A program made the translations under genes and the position numbers. A stretch of DNA of 64,000 nucleotides from Pseudomonas lini (GTDB lineage: Bacteria > Pseudomonadota > Gammaproteobacteria > Pseudomonadales > Pseudomonadaceae): the NCBI RefSeq assembly GCF_001042905.1, contig NZ_JYLB01000001.1, positions 124,001-188,000 on the forward strand. Reading direction: 5' to 3'. The stretch's first letter is position 1. Each line of letters starts with the position of its first letter. Positions 1 to 9,753 of the stretch are shown in pieces. A model generated the notes under the pieces. It had not been told where the DNA came from and did no database searches. It saw only the letters and a list, made by a program, of their open reading frames with translations.

Positions 1-1
1 C

Positions 2-121
2 GCCCTGGCCCTTGGCGAATTGAACGATCAAGGCGCCATCGCCGCATTACAGGCGGCGCAAGATGACGGCGACCCGGAAGTGCGCAAAGCCGTGCGCATT
101 GCGTTGAGTCAGCTGCAATGA
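2..121 (+). CDS. HEAT-repeat protein, C-terminal end (5' truncated by window)
   Basis: Only the last 39 codons are present. The reading frame gives two short amphipathic helices ending ...VRKAVRIALSQLQ, with the D-G-D-P-E-V-R-x-A motif typical of HEAT/PBS-lyase-type repeats, which are protein-protein interaction helical repeats. The stop overlaps the start of the next gene (ATGA at 118-121), so the two are probably translationally coupled. The function of the complete protein cannot be judged from this fragment. Confidence 0.7.
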   Translation, partial: ALALGELNDQGAIAALQAAQDDGDPEVRKAVRIALSQLQ

Positions 122-402
122 ACCCGGTGGCGATTGGTAATTCCAAGAGCAAACAACAGCTGCGATTGAACTGGCCGGATGGCCGTGAGCAGGTACTCGA
201 TCACACCGAACTGCGCCGCCAATGCCCGTGTTCGCAATGCCGGGCATTTCGTCTGCAAGGCCTGACGGTGAAAGTGGATGAGCGCATCCGCGTGGTCGAA
301 CTCAATGCCCAGGGCTACGGCCTGCAACTGATCTTCAGTGATGGCCATGAGCGCGGCATCTACCCGTGGCCCTACCTGTCCGGGTTAACCCCACCCCCGT
401 AG
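118..402 (+). CDS. DUF971 domain protein (gamma-butyrobetaine hydroxylase N-terminal-like)
   Basis: This is a 94-residue protein made of a single DUF971/GBBH-like N-terminal domain. It has the features expected of that fold: an LRLNWPDG strand-turn near the N-terminus, a cysteine cluster (CPCSQC, about residues 39-44) and a C-terminal GIYPWPYL motif. In other proteins the domain occurs at the N-terminus of 2-oxoglutarate dioxygenases or in small proteins linked to Fe-S or metal handling, but the stand-alone form has no firmly known role. The start overlaps the stop of the HEAT-repeat gene by four bases. The paired cysteines suggest metal binding, which is inference. Confidence 0.75.
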   Translation: MNPVAIGNSKSKQQLRLNWPDGREQVLDHTELRRQCPCSQCRAFRLQGLTVKVDERIRVVELNAQGYGLQLIFSDGHERGIYPWPYLSGLTPPP

Positions 403-409
403 GAGCTGT

Positions 410-507
410 GTAGGAGCTGTCGAGTGAAACGAGGCTGCGATCTTTTGATCTTGTTCTTTAAAAACACATCAAAAGATCGCAGCCTCGTTTCTCTCGACAG
501 CTCCTAC
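410..507. repeat. Paired inverted REP-like repeat
   Basis: The arms at 410-449 and 468-507 are complementary over about 40 bp with few mismatches, enclosing an 18-nt A/T-rich loop. This is a variant of the GTAGGAGCTG...GCTGCGATC type repeat found in several other gaps of this window. It lies between the DUF971 gene and the lexA2 promoter and may act as a transcription attenuator or terminator for the upstream genes. Confidence 0.8.
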
Positions 508-513
508 AAGTGC

Positions 514-549
514 TTGTCAGGAAAAACGCAAAAGAGTACAAATGTACTC
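514..549 (+). promoter_or_regulatory. lexA2 promoter with LexA2 operator
   Basis: A perfect palindrome GAGTAC-N4-GTACTC lies at 534-549. It resembles the GTAC-N4-GTGC class of site known for Pseudomonas LexA2 rather than the classical CTG-N10-CAG box. It overlaps a plausible -10 element TACAAA (537-542), which is spaced exactly 17 bp from a -35-like TTGTCA (514-519). Binding there would block RNA polymerase, giving autorepression and SOS induction of lexA2-imuA-imuB-dnaE2. With this promoter, transcription would begin at about 549, at or just before the chosen start codon. Confidence 0.7.
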
Positions 550-550
550 C

Positions 551-1159
551 ATGACGACTTTAACTCCCCGCCGTACCGCCATCCTGACCTTCATCCGCGA
601 TCGAATCGCCGAACACGGTCAGCCCCCGAGCCTCGCTGAAATCAGCGAGGCCTTTGGCTTCGCCTCTCGTAGCGTGGCGCGCAAGCATGTGTTGGCGCTG
701 ACCGAGGCCGGTTTTATCGAGGTCAATGCGCATCAGGCGCGCGGTATCCGGCTGCTGAATCAACCGCCGCGGCCCGAGTTGCTGGACGTTCCGGTACTCG
801 GTCGAGTGGCGGCCGGTGCGCCGATCGGTGCCGATGCCGAAGTCCACAGCCGTTTGCTGCTTGATCCGTCGATCTTCTCGCGGGTGCCGGATTACATGCT
901 GCGGGTGCAGGGCGATTCGATGATTGAGGACGGCATTCTCGACGGTGATCTGGTGGGTGTGCGGCGCAATCCCGAAGCGGTCAACGGTCAGATTGTGGTG
1001 GCGCGGCTCGATGGCGAAGTCACCATCAAGCGTTTTGAGCGGGTCGGCGATTCTGTTCGCCTGTTACCGCGCAACCCGGCTTACAAGCCGATCATTGTTC
1101 GAGCCGATCAGGATCTGGCCATCGAAGGGGTGTTTTGCGGTCTGGTGAGGCAAGGGTGA
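551..1159 (+). CDS. lexA2: LexA2, SOS repressor of the imuA-imuB-dnaE2 mutagenesis cassette
   Basis: This is a 202-residue LexA-family repressor. The N-terminal winged helix-turn-helix starts MTTLTPRR, matching the usual LexA start, and extends to about residue 70. The S24 self-cleavage domain contains the Ala88-Gly89 scissile bond (VAAGAP), the nucleophile Ser123 (GDSM) and the general base Lys160 (TIKRF). RecA-stimulated autoproteolysis would relieve repression. The ATG at 551 is preferred over the in-frame ATG at 542 because 542 lies inside the operator palindrome and 551 matches the family N-terminus and length. The stop overlaps imuA (TGATG). In pseudomonads this paralogue controls the linked translesion genes, separately from the main lexA. 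Confidence 0.9.
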   Translation: MTTLTPRRTAILTFIRDRIAEHGQPPSLAEISEAFGFASRSVARKHVLALTEAGFIEVNAHQARGIRLLNQPPRPELLDVPVLGRVAAGAPIGADAEVHSRLLLDPSIFSRVPDYMLRVQGDSMIEDGILDGDLVGVRRNPEAVNGQIVVARLDGEVTIKRFERVGDSVRLLPRNPAYKPIIVRADQDLAIEGVFCGLVRQG

Positions 1160-1776
1160 TGGGCGCCGTCGTTGCGTTGGATACGCTGTTCAATGGTGGC
1201 CAGGTCTGGAAGGGCCGGCCTGCGCCACCGGCCGTCAGCCCACAACCCACCGGGCATGCGGCGCTGGATGCGGCATTGCCCACGGGCGGCTGGCCGGAAG
1301 CGGCGCTGACTGAAATCCTGCTGGCCGGGCAGGGCGTGGGTGAGTTGCAACTGGTGTGGCCGGCGCTGGCGCGGCTGTCGGCGGCGGGGGAGCGCATCGT
1401 GCTGGTGGCGCCGCCTTACGTGCCGTATCCCCAGGCCTGGCAGAACGCCGGGGTTGATTTGCGGCAACTGTCGATCATCCACGCCAGTGAGCGCGATGCG
1501 CTGTGGGCGGCGGAACAATGCCTGCGTTCGGGCAGTTGCGGGGCGGTGTTGTGCTGGCCGCACAAAGCCGACGATCGGGCATTGCGACGTTTGCAGGTGG
1601 CGGCGGAAACCGGTCAGACCCTGGCGTTCGCCTATCGCTCGATCAGTGAAGCCATCAACCCGTCGCCAGCGGCCCTGCGCATCGCCATCGACGCCAAACC
1701 TGCGCAATTGCGGGTGCTCAAGTGCCGGGGCGGGCTGGCCCGTTCGGCGCCGATTGCCTTTGCCGTCGGGCATTGA
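1159..1776 (+). CDS. imuA: ImuA, translesion synthesis-associated RecA/SulA-like protein
   Basis: This 205-residue protein is the second gene of the lexA2-imuA-imuB-dnaE2 operon. It resembles a RecA/SulA-fold core (GWPEAALTEILLAG..., ALARLSAAGERIVLVAPP) with no convincing Walker A loop, as is usual for ImuA. Members of the family are accessory factors of the ImuB-DnaE2 mutasome and bind ImuB and RecA. The ATG at 1159 overlaps the lexA2 stop; the in-frame TTG at 1135 lies inside lexA2 and is less likely. A 7-nt gap separates it from imuB, implying one polycistronic SOS-induced mRNA. Confidence 0.85.
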   Translation: MGAVVALDTLFNGGQVWKGRPAPPAVSPQPTGHAALDAALPTGGWPEAALTEILLAGQGVGELQLVWPALARLSAAGERIVLVAPPYVPYPQAWQNAGVDLRQLSIIHASERDALWAAEQCLRSGSCGAVLCWPHKADDRALRRLQVAAETGQTLAFAYRSISEAINPSPAALRIAIDAKPAQLRVLKCRGGLARSAPIAFAVGH

Positions 1777-1783
1777 GGTTGCC

Positions 1784-3199
1784 ATGCGCTGGGTTTGCAT
1801 TCTCTTCCCGCAATTGGCGCTGGACGCGGTACTGCGTCAGCGCCCCGACCCCAACGAACCGCTGGCGCTGCTGACCGGTCCGGCCCAGCGTCGGGTGCTG
1901 CAAGCGGTCAACGGTTCGGCGCGGGCGCTGGGCTTGCGGCCCGGCCAGTCGATGACCGCCGCTCAGGCCTTGAGCAAAGGTTTTGTCACCGCCGAATACG
2001 ACGCAACGGAGATCGAACACTGGCAGCAGTTCCTGGCTGCCTGGGCCTATCGGTTCAGCTCTCAGGTCAGCGTGCATTACCCGCGAGCCGTGGTGTTTGA
2101 AATCGAATCCAGCCTGGGCTTGTTCGGGCCCTGGCCGCAGTTCGAGGCGCGGTTGCGGGCCGAACTCGGCGAGCTGGGGTTTCGTCACCGGATTGTCGCC
2201 GCGCCCAACCCGGTGGCGGCGCGGGTATTGGCCAACGTTTATGACGGTCTGGTGGTGCCGGACAATGACGCTTTGCAGCACCACCTGGGGCAGTTGCCCG
2301 TTGACCGGATCGCTCTGGAGCCAAGCGTTGCCACGGCACTGTCGCGCATGGGGCTGCGCACTTTGAGTCAGGTGCAAACGCTGCCACGACATAGCCTGGC
2401 CCGGCGTTTCGAAGCTCAGGTGCTCAAGCATCTGGACACCCTGTTCGGCGAGCGACGGCTGGCGCTGGCGTTCTACCTGCCGCCGGACCGTTTCGATGTG
2501 CGCATCGAGCTTAATTTCGATGTGCAATCCCATCAGGCATTGCTGTTTCCGTTGCGCAGGCTGACCGGCGATCTGGCGGCGTTCCTCTGCGGGCGGGACA
2601 GCGGTGTGCAGCGTTTTGACCTGCACCTGGAACACGCCGGGTTGCCAGACACGCTGATCAAGGTCGGCCTGCTCAGTGCCGAGCGTGATCCGGCGATGCT
2701 GTTCGAACTGGCCCGGGGGCGTCTGGAACAGGTTCAGGTCGAGGCGCCGGTGCGCGGTTTTCGTCTGCGCGCCGAAGAACTACCGGCCTTTGTGCCCCAG
2801 TACCAGGAACTGTTCGATGATCGTCCGCAGCAATCCTTGCCTTGGGAGCAACTGCGCGAACGCTTGCGCGCGCGATTGGGAGATGACGCGGTGCAAGGCT
2901 TGCGGTTCCAGGCCGATCACCGGCCGGAATGCGCGTGGCAGGCTAGTGTCGACAGCCAGGCCTGTGGGGGGCTGCCTGCCGTGCAACGCCCGGGCTGGCT
3001 ACTGACTGAACCGCAGGCAGTACACGAAGGTTCGACGCGCATCCTCATGGGGCCGGAACGCATCGAGTCAGGCTGGTGGGACGGCGACGACGTGCGCCGC
3101 GATTACTACCTGATCGAAACCCGCTCCGGTCAGCAGGGCTGGGCCTATCGGGTGGTGGGTGAAGACGGTCCGTTGTGGCTGCAAGGCTGGTTCGCATGA
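1784..3199 (+). CDS. imuB: ImuB, catalytically inactive Y-family polymerase-like mutasome adaptor
   Basis: This 471-residue Y-family (DinB/UmuC-like) protein starts [15 protein letters not shown]. The positions that hold metal-binding acids in active Y-family polymerases are altered: the N-terminal strand reads LFPQLALDA and the SIDE-type motif is replaced by ESSLGLFG (about residue 107-114). Catalysis is therefore not expected, in line with the family role as a scaffold. A QQSLPW segment (about residues 348-353) could be the beta-clamp binding motif. ImuB recruits ImuA and DnaE2 to the sliding clamp. Its stop overlaps the dnaE2 start (ATGA at 3196-3199). Confidence 0.88.
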   Translation: MRWVCILFPQLALDAVLRQRPDPNEPLALLTGPAQRRVLQAVNGSARALGLRPGQSMTAAQALSKGFVTAEYDATEIEHWQQFLAAWAYRFSSQVSVHYPRAVVFEIESSLGLFGPWPQFEARLRAELGELGFRHRIVAAPNPVAARVLANVYDGLVVPDNDALQHHLGQLPVDRIALEPSVATALSRMGLRTLSQVQTLPRHSLARRFEAQVLKHLDTLFGERRLALAFYLPPDRFDVRIELNFDVQSHQALLFPLRRLTGDLAAFLCGRDSGVQRFDLHLEHAGLPDTLIKVGLLSAERDPAMLFELARGRLEQVQVEAPVRGFRLRAEELPAFVPQYQELFDDRPQQSLPWEQLRERLRARLGDDAVQGLRFQADHRPECAWQASVDSQACGGLPAVQRPGWLLTEPQAVHEGSTRILMGPERIESGWWDGDDVRRDYYLIETRSGQQGWAYRVVGEDGPLWLQGWFA

Positions 3200-6100
3200 G
3201 TGGCGACTATGCCGAACTGCACTGCCTGTCGAACTTCAGTTTCCAGCGCGGTGCTTCCAGCGCGCTTGAGCTTTTTCAACGGGCGAAAAAGCAGGGCTAT
3301 CAAGCGCTGGCGATCACCGACGAATGCACGCTGGCAGGTATCGTCCGCGCCTGGCAGGCGGCCAAGGCTGTGGAGTTGCCGCTGATCATCGGCAGTGAAA
3401 TACGCATCGAAGACGGCCCGAAACTGGTGCTGCTGGTGGAAAATCTCGAGGGTTACCAAACCCTGTGCCGACTGATTACCCGCGCCAGACGCCGCACGCA
3501 GAAAGGCCAGTATCAGGTGCTGCGTGAGGATTTCGGCGAGCCGTTGCCGGGACTGTTGGCGTTGTGGGTGCCGGACGCCGTCGATGACTTTGAGCAGGGC
3601 CACTGGCTGAAGCAGACCTTCGCCGAGCGCCTGTGGCTGAGCGTTCAATTGCATCGCGGGCAGGACGACACCCGGCGACTGGCGGCGTTGCTGACCCTGG
3701 CACGGGAACTGCGGATCCCGGCGGTGGCCAGCGGCGATGTGCACATGCACGCCCGCGGCCGGCGCGCCTTGCAGGACACCATGACCGCGATCCGCCATCA
3801 CCTGCCGGTGGCCGAGGCCGGGTTGCGTCTGCACCCTAATGGCGAGCGGCATCTGCGCAGCCTCGACGCCTTGCGCGATCTCTATTCGCAGGCACTGCTC
3901 GACGAAACGCTGAACATCGCCCGGCGCTGCACGTTCGACCTTGGTCAGTTGCGTTATCAATATCCCCGGGAGCTGGTGCCTGACGGTCAAACGGCCACGT
4001 CCTGGCTGCGGGCGTTGGCTGAAAAGGGTATTCGGTGGCGCTGGGAAAAAGGCCCTAAAGCCGAAGTGTTGGCGCAGATCGACAAGGAACTGCAGCTGAT
4101 TGCCGAGTTGGGGTACGAAAGTTATTTCCTGACGGTTCACGACATTGTGAATTTCGCCCGCAAGCAACACATTCTCTGTCAGGGGCGCGGTTCTGCCGCC
4201 AACTCGGCGGTGTGCTACGTGCTGGGCATCACGGAAATCGATCCGGAGCGGAGCACGCTGCTGTTCGAGCGTTTTCTCTCCAAAGAGCGCAACGAGCCGC
4301 CGGACATCGACGTGGATTTCGAACACGAGCGGCGTGAAGAAGTCCTGCAGTACGTGTTTCAGCGTTATGGTCGGGCCCGCGCGGCGTTGACGGCGGTGGT
4401 CAGCACTTACCATGGGGCCGGCGCAGTGCGCGATGTGGCCAAGGCACTGGGTTTGCCGTCGGATCAGGTCAACGCCTTGGCCGACTGTTGCGGCCACTGG
4501 AGTGATCAGGCGCCGCCGGTCGAGCGCCTGCGTGAGGGCGGTTTCGACCCCGACAGCCCGGTGTTGCGCCGGGTGCTGAGCCTGACGGGGCAGTTGATCG
4601 GTTTCCCTCGGCACCTGTCCCAGCACCCTGGCGGTTTCGTGATTTCCGAACAGCCCCTGGACAGCCTGGTGCCGGTGGAAAACGCCGCCATGGCCGAACG
4701 CACCATCATCCAGTGGGACAAGGACGATCTGGATGCGGTCGGGCTGCTCAAGGTCGATATTCTGGCGCTGGGCATGCTCAGTGCGATTCGTCGTTGTTTC
4801 GACCTGCTGCGTCGGCACCGTGGCCGTGACCTGAGCCTGGCGACGGTGCCGGCCGAAGACCCGCAAACCTACGAGATGATTGGCCATGCGGACACCATCG
4901 GGGTGTTCCAGATCGAATCCCGGGCACAGATGTCGATGTTGCCAAGGCTCAAGCCCAAGAATTTCTACGATCTGGTGATCGAGGTGGCGATCGTTCGGCC
5001 GGGGCCGATCCAGGGCGGGATGGTGCATCCCTATCTGCGGCGGCGTAAGGGCGAAGAAGAGGTGATCTACCCGTCGAAAGAACTCGAAGCGGTGCTGGAG
5101 CGTACGTTGGGCGTGCCGCTGTTCCAGGAGCAGGTGATGCAGATTGCGATTGTCGCCGCCGACTACAGCCCCGGCGAGGCCGATCAATTACGCCGTTCCA
5201 TGGCAGCCTGGAAACGCCACGGCGGACTGGAACCGCACAAGGAACGCCTGGCGGACGGAATGAAGAAAAACGGCTACACGGCGGAGTTCGCCGCGCAGAT
5301 TTTCGAGCAGATCAAAGGCTTCGGCGATTACGGCTTTCCCGAATCCCACGCCGCCAGTTTCGCCTTGCTGACCTACGCCAGTTGCTGGTTGAAATGCCAC
5401 GAGCCGGCAGCCTTTGCCTGTGCGCTGATCAACAGCTGGCCCATGGGGTTCTACAGCCCGGATCAGATTCTTCAGGACGCCCGCCGGCATCATTTGCAGA
5501 TTCGTCCGGTGGACGTGCGGGCCAGTGACTGGGATTGCAGCCTGGAACCGATCACCGACGCGCAACCGGCCATTCGCATGGGGTTGCGGATGATCAAAGG
5601 CTTTCGCGAGGACGATGCCAGGCGCATTGAAGTCGCACGGTCGAAAGGGGCGTTTGCCGACATCGCCGACCTTGGCGAACGGGCGCGACTTGATGCTCGC
5701 GCCCAGGAGCAACTGGCCGATGCCGGTGCGTTGCGCGGGTTGGCCGGTGACCGGCATCGGGCGCGTTGGGAAGTGGCGGGGGTGCAGAAGCAGCTCGGCT
5801 TGTTTGCCGGTTTGCCGAGTCAGGAAGAGCCGGCGGTATCTCTGCCAAAACCCACCGTGGGCGAGGACCTGCAAGCTGATTACAACAGTGTCGGCACCAC
5901 CCTCGGCCCGCATCCGCTGGCATTGCTGCGGGGTGAATTGAAAGCCCGGCGTTGCCGCAGTTCGAAAGAACTTATGGATGTCGAGCACGGCCGACCGGTC
6001 AGCGTCGCCGGGCTGGTCACCGGCCGGCAACGCCCGGGCACTGCCAGCGGCGTGACCTTCGTGACGCTTGAAGACGAGTTCGGCAACGTCAACGTGGTGG

Positions 6101-6273
6101 TCTGGCGTGACCTGGCCGAACGGCAACGACAGGTATTGGTTGGCTCGCAATTGCTCAAGGTCGATGGGCGCTGGGAAAAGGAAGGCGAGGTGCGGCACCT
6201 GATTGCCGGACGCTTGAGCGACCTGAGTTCATTGCTCGACGGTATCCATGTGCGCAGCCGGGATTTCCGCTGA
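3196..6273 (+). CDS. dnaE2: DnaE2, error-prone DNA polymerase III alpha subunit
   Basis: This 1025-residue C-family DNA polymerase does the lesion bypass synthesis in the SOS mutasome. Order of parts: N-terminal PHP domain beginning [12 protein letters not shown], the polymerase core with the catalytic acidic motif PDIDVDF (Asp370 and Asp372), the thumb and fingers with HPGGFVIS and [13 protein letters not shown] motifs, a helix-hairpin-helix region, and an OB-fold near the C-terminus (about residues 935-1000). The start is ATG 3196, coupled to imuB. The length and the replacement of several PHP metal ligands fit the DnaE2 subfamily rather than replicative DnaE1. No terminator is obvious downstream. 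Confidence 0.95.
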   Translation: MSGDYAELHCLSNFSFQRGASSALELFQRAKKQGYQALAITDECTLAGIVRAWQAAKAVELPLIIGSEIRIEDGPKLVLLVENLEGYQTLCRLITRARRRTQKGQYQVLREDFGEPLPGLLALWVPDAVDDFEQGHWLKQTFAERLWLSVQLHRGQDDTRRLAALLTLARELRIPAVASGDVHMHARGRRALQDTMTAIRHHLPVAEAGLRLHPNGERHLRSLDALRDLYSQALLDETLNIARRCTFDLGQLRYQYPRELVPDGQTATSWLRALAEKGIRWRWEKGPKAEVLAQIDKELQLIAELGYESYFLTVHDIVNFARKQHILCQGRGSAANSAVCYVLGITEIDPERSTLLFERFLSKERNEPPDIDVDFEHERREEVLQYVFQRYGRARAALTAVVSTYHGAGAVRDVAKALGLPSDQVNALADCCGHWSDQAPPVERLREGGFDPDSPVLRRVLSLTGQLIGFPRHLSQHPGGFVISEQPLDSLVPVENAAMAERTIIQWDKDDLDAVGLLKVDILALGMLSAIRRCFDLLRRHRGRDLSLATVPAEDPQTYEMIGHADTIGVFQIESRAQMSMLPRLKPKNFYDLVIEVAIVRPGPIQGGMVHPYLRRRKGEEEVIYPSKELEAVLERTLGVPLFQEQVMQIAIVAADYSPGEADQLRRSMAAWKRHGGLEPHKERLADGMKKNGYTAEFAAQIFEQIKGFGDYGFPESHAASFALLTYASCWLKCHEPAAFACALINSWPMGFYSPDQILQDARRHHLQIRPVDVRASDWDCSLEPITDAQPAIRMGLRMIKGFREDDARRIEVARSKGAFADIADLGERARLDARAQEQLADAGALRGLAGDRHRARWEVAGVQKQLGLFAGLPSQEEPAVSLPKPTVGEDLQADYNSVGTTLGPHPLALLRGELKARRCRSSKELMDVEHGRPVSVAGLVTGRQRPGTASGVTFVTLEDEFGNVNVVVWRDLAERQRQVLVGSQLLKVDGRWEKEGEVRHLIAGRLSDLSSLLDGIHVRSRDFR

Positions 6274-6464
6274 CCCTGATCATATGCTCCTACAGAAGCA
6301 ATCACGTTCGCCGAAATACGGCCCCGACAAGAGCCGCTCGAGAATAAGCTATACCTCTATGAAACCATTGGCGTCGGCGGTGCTCGAAACAAACGGGCGC
6401 GCACCGTCTTCTCATGCCGTTGCACTGCCTGAAAACATGTCACTCACAGGACATAGGCCAGTCG

Positions 6465-8576
6465 ATGCAGTTTCTAGACAATAGCCACGGATGTACCGGC
6501 TGGAGCGGCGAAATGGCCGGACGCATTCGCGCGTTCGACTGGAGCCTGACCGAGCTTGGAAGCATCGATACCTGGCCCGGGAGCCTGTGCAGCGCGGTGC
6601 AGTTATTACTCGCCTCACCCCTGCCGATGGTGATGCTGTGGGGGCGGCCCGGTTACATGATCTATAACGATGCCTACTCGAGATTTGCCGGTGGGCGCCA
6701 TCCTTACCTGCTGGGTTCCCCGGTGGAGTTGGGCTGGCCAGAGGTCGCCGAATTCAATCGGCACGTGGTGGACACCTGCCTTGCGGGCGGAACCTTGTCC
6801 TATCACAACAAAGCCCTGGTGCTGTTACGTGACGGCGTACCCGAAGACGTCTGGATGGATCTTTACTACAGCCCCGTCGCCGATGACGACGGGCACCCCG
6901 CCGGGGTCATGGCGATGGTGGTCGATACCACTGACCATGTGATTTCCGAGCGCCGCCGCCAGGAAGCCGAAAGCGCTTATCGCGCCGACAATGAAAGAGT
7001 TCGCCTGGCGCTCAATGCCGGGGCATTGCTCGGCTCATTCGTCTGGGACATCAAGGCTAACGTGCTGTCTGCCGACGAACGCTTCGCCCGCACATTTTCC
7101 TACCCGCCCGACCAGGACCTGGCCAACCTGCCACCGCTCATCGCCGAGATGCAGATTCACCCCGACGACCGCAGTTGGGTTCAGGAGCGGATCAACCAAT
7201 CGGTGGAAACCGGCATACCCTATAACGCCGAATACCGGGTTTTGCGTCCCGATGGCAGTTACCTGTGGGTGCTTGCCAGCGGGTGTTGCGAGTTCGATGA
7301 GCAAGGCGAGGCGTTCCGCTTTCCCGGGGTATTGATCGATATCCACGAACGCAAGACCGCCGAAGAGTCCTTGCTCAAATTCACCCGCAACCTGGAGCAG
7401 CGAGTCGCCGACGAAGTCGAAGCGCGGCTGGCGGCCGAAGAGCAGTTGCGCCAGTCACAAAAACTCGAAGCCATCGGCGGTCTTACCGGCGGCGTGGCCC
7501 ATGACTTCAACAACCTGTTGCAGGTCATCGCCGGCAACCTGCATTTGCTGGCGCGTCACGAGCCGGACAACGCCAACGTGCAACGCCGGGTCAGTGCGTC
7601 GATTGCCGCAGTCGAGCGCGGTGCCAAACTGTCTTCGCAATTGCTCGCATTCGCCCGTCGTCAGCCTTTGTCGCCGGCGGTCTGCGATCCACGGCAGATC
7701 TTCGAAGGCCTGGGGGAATTGTTACAGCGGGCGCTGGGGGAAACCATCCAGATCAAGATGACGGCGCCTGACGATCCCTGGCATTTCTACGTGGACCGCA
7801 ATCAACTGGAAAACGCCATTCTCAACCTCGCGATCAACGCCCGAGACGCGATGAACGGCGAGGGGACCATTGCCCTGAGCGCCGAGAACATTGCCCTCGA
7901 CCACAAGTTTTGCGCGGGCAAAGGCATCGTCGCTGGCGACTATGTTTGCGTCGCGGTGGCTGACACGGGTGTCGGCATGCCGCCTCAAGTGCTCGCACAG
8001 GCCTTCGAACCATTCTTTACCACCAAGGCTGACGGCCAGGGTACCGGCCTGGGTTTGAGCATGGTGTTCGGTTTCGTCAAACAGAGCGATGGGCATATCG
8101 AGATTTCCAGCGTCGTCGGACAGGGCACTCGGGTGCAGCTGTATTTCCCGCGCAGCCTGCGCCCGTTGCCCGGTGAAACAACGCGCCATGATCTGCTGCA
8201 CCGAGGCGGGCACGAAACCATTCTGGTGGTTGAGGACAATGAAGCAGTGCGTGGCTCGGCGGTGGACTTGTTGTGTGAGGAGGGCTATCAGGTCCTGACT
8301 GCGGCCAACGGTGACTTGGCCATGCAGATGTTGCTCGATGGCGTGGCGGTGGACCTGATCTTCACCGATGTGGTCATGCCCGGTCTGATCAAAAGCTCAG
8401 ACCTGGCCGCTTGGGCCAAGGTGCAGAACCCTCCGGTGGCGGTGCTGTTTACCTCCGGGCACACCCGGGACATTATTTCGCGCAATCACCAACTCAGCTC
8501 CGACACTTATCTGCTGAGCAAACCCTATGGCCCTGAAGCACTGTTGAGCATGATCCGCAGCGTGCTGGGTGGTTGA
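6465..8576 (+). CDS. PAS-containing hybrid sensor histidine kinase/response regulator
   Basis: This is a 703-residue cytoplasmic sensor with no membrane segment. The N-terminal sensory region (about 1-145) contains PMVMLWGRPGYMIYNDAYS-type PAS-like motifs. A second PAS/PAC (about 165-300) follows, then a coiled coil, a HisKA dimerisation box with phospho-acceptor His346 (GGVAHDFNN), and a HATPase domain with N (NLAINARDAM), G1 (ADTGVGM) and G2 (GTGLGL) boxes. A C-terminal receiver carries Asp635 (FTDVVMPG). An alternative start at 6414 adds 17 residues; 6465 has the better upstream sequence (AGGAC-ATAGG). It is paralogous to the kinase at 58242-60779. Input signal and output partner are unknown. 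Confidence 0.85.
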   Translation: MQFLDNSHGCTGWSGEMAGRIRAFDWSLTELGSIDTWPGSLCSAVQLLLASPLPMVMLWGRPGYMIYNDAYSRFAGGRHPYLLGSPVELGWPEVAEFNRHVVDTCLAGGTLSYHNKALVLLRDGVPEDVWMDLYYSPVADDDGHPAGVMAMVVDTTDHVISERRRQEAESAYRADNERVRLALNAGALLGSFVWDIKANVLSADERFARTFSYPPDQDLANLPPLIAEMQIHPDDRSWVQERINQSVETGIPYNAEYRVLRPDGSYLWVLASGCCEFDEQGEAFRFPGVLIDIHERKTAEESLLKFTRNLEQRVADEVEARLAAEEQLRQSQKLEAIGGLTGGVAHDFNNLLQVIAGNLHLLARHEPDNANVQRRVSASIAAVERGAKLSSQLLAFARRQPLSPAVCDPRQIFEGLGELLQRALGETIQIKMTAPDDPWHFYVDRNQLENAILNLAINARDAMNGEGTIALSAENIALDHKFCAGKGIVAGDYVCVAVADTGVGMPPQVLAQAFEPFFTTKADGQGTGLGLSMVFGFVKQSDGHIEISSVVGQGTRVQLYFPRSLRPLPGETTRHDLLHRGGHETILVVEDNEAVRGSAVDLLCEEGYQVLTAANGDLAMQMLLDGVAVDLIFTDVVMPGLIKSSDLAAWAKVQNPPVAVLFTSGHTRDIISRNHQLSSDTYLLSKPYGPEALLSMIRSVLGG

Positions 8577-8580
8577 TTAT

Positions 8581-8610
8581 TGTGGCGAGGGAGCAAGCTC
8601 CCTCGCCACA
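8581..8610. terminator. Perfect 14-bp palindrome, REP half or terminator between convergent genes
   Basis: TGTGGCGAGGGAGC and its exact complement are separated by only two bases (AA). The sequence is a compact relative of the TGTGGCGAGGGGGC repeats at 37.5 and 38.4 kb. Its position four bases after the kinase stop and before the convergent DUF4142 gene suggests transcription termination on both strands, though it lacks a U tract. Confidence 0.6.
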
Positions 8611-8639
8611 GGTTCCACACCTGGCATCAAGGCTTGGGA

Positions 8640-9161
8640 TTATTTGTCGGGATGAGCGGCCTGGAGTTTTTTCGCCATACCCAGGTGTTTTTCCAGCGCC
8701 GGCAACATTTTTTGTGCAAAAGCCTTGAGTTCGGTGGCGCCTTTGGTCTTGTCGTCCGTCACTGTGTTGGCTTCTTTTTTGAACCGTTCAATGGCTTCTT
8801 CGTGAGCCTTTACCTGATTGTTTGCATAGGCGTTGTCGAAGGATTCATCGCGCCAGTCGAGAATTTTTTCCTTGGCCTGTTTGACCAACGTCGTCGTGTC
8901 CGGCACCTCAATGTCATGTTTTTTCGCCAGTGCCGCCAGTTCATCATTGGCTTTGGAATGATCGGTGATCATCATGTTGGCAAACGCCTTGACGTCAGCC
9001 GATGAGCTTTTTTCCAGGGCCAATTTGCTGGTTTCGACTTCCGCGATACCACCGGCAGTGGCGTCATCGACGAAGTCATTGGAGTCGGCAGCGAAAGCTG
9101 TGCCCATGCTGGTGCTCAAGGCAACGGCCAGGGCGAGGTGACGCAGATTGAATCCGTCCAT
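8640..9161 (-). CDS. Exported DUF4142 domain protein
   Basis: This 173-residue protein has a clear Sec signal peptide (LRHLALAVALSTSMGTAFAA, cleavage expected after AFA). The mature part is entirely helical and matches DUF4142, a ferritin-like four-helix family, with the hallmark LALEKSSSADVKAFANMMITDHSKANDEL. Such proteins are periplasmic and often induced by envelope or desiccation stress, but their biochemical role is not established. The gene stands alone, convergent with the kinase gene and separated by about 200 bp from the YdcH-like gene. Confidence 0.82.
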   Translation of the reverse strand: MDGFNLRHLALAVALSTSMGTAFAADSNDFVDDATAGGIAEVETSKLALEKSSSADVKAFANMMITDHSKANDELAALAKKHDIEVPDTTTLVKQAKEKILDWRDESFDNAYANNQVKAHEEAIERFKKEANTVTDDKTKGATELKAFAQKMLPALEKHLGMAKKLQAAHPDK

Positions 9162-9379
9162 TGGTCATTCTCCACTCAGGTTTATATGGGCGATCCGGAT
9201 GATCGTTAATCAATGGAGGCCGGCTTTCGAACAAAGGTTTTATCGCATTTGCGACAGGACGACGAACGGACACCGCTGGTCTGATAGACGGTCGACAGAA
9301 CAGGGCAAGCGAGGTCATTCTGATAGCTGGTGAGCGCAATCGATCGCGTTTGCTACCGATTAACAAACGGAGGTGTTCC

Positions 9380-9622
9380 ATGCCGGTGACTCATGATCTG
9401 TATCAGGATCTGAAACTTTCAAAGGAAGAAATCCAGCAAAAACGCACCAAGGATCCGTTACTGGATTCACTGATCAACAAGTATTCGCAGGCGGACGCCG
9501 AGGTGTTGAAGGCCGAGTCCGCACAATCAGATGCGCCCAGCGATGAGGCACTGAAGAAACTCAAAGAGAAGCGCTTGCAAGTGAAGGACAAGATCGTCCA
9601 GCAACTTCAGACACGGTCCTGA
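9380..9622 (+). CDS. YdcH/DUF465 family small coiled-coil protein
   Basis: This is an 80-residue, highly charged helical protein of the DUF465 family. It has a heptad-like core and the conserved C-terminal LKKLKEKRLQVKDKI segment. A good ribosome binding site (GGAGG, 7 nt upstream) fixes the ATG at 9380, rather than the in-frame start at 9350. No function is established for the family. No partner gene is adjacent, and a REP pair follows about 50 bp downstream. Confidence 0.8.
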   Translation: MPVTHDLYQDLKLSKEEIQQKRTKDPLLDSLINKYSQADAEVLKAESAQSDAPSDEALKKLKEKRLQVKDKIVQQLQTRS

Positions 9623-9669
9623 GGCGTTATGTCGAGTCCCGATGACCAGTGACTGAACAATTCAAGATC

Positions 9670-9738
9670 AAAAGATCGCAGCCTTCGGCAGCTCCTACGC
9701 CGGCCCAATGTAGGAGCTGCCGAAGGCTGCGATCTTTT
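9670..9738. repeat. Paired inverted REP, AAAAGATCGCAG / TAGGAGCTGC type
   Basis: Two 28-bp perfectly complementary arms (9670-9697 and 9711-9738) flank a 13-nt loop. The same core (GTAGGAGCTGCCGAAGGCTGCGATCTTTT) recurs at 13.0, 15.1, 48.3 and 57.8 kb. It sits between the 3' ends of two convergent genes, where the T-rich ends could also aid termination. Confidence 0.9.
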
Positions 9739-9753
9739 TTTGGCTGCCACGCC

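Noticed and set aside
3145..5187. 680-codon open frame antisense to dnaE2
   Set aside because: Mirror of the biased dnaE2 codons; no ribosome site or domain, and it crosses the imuB-dnaE2 junction.
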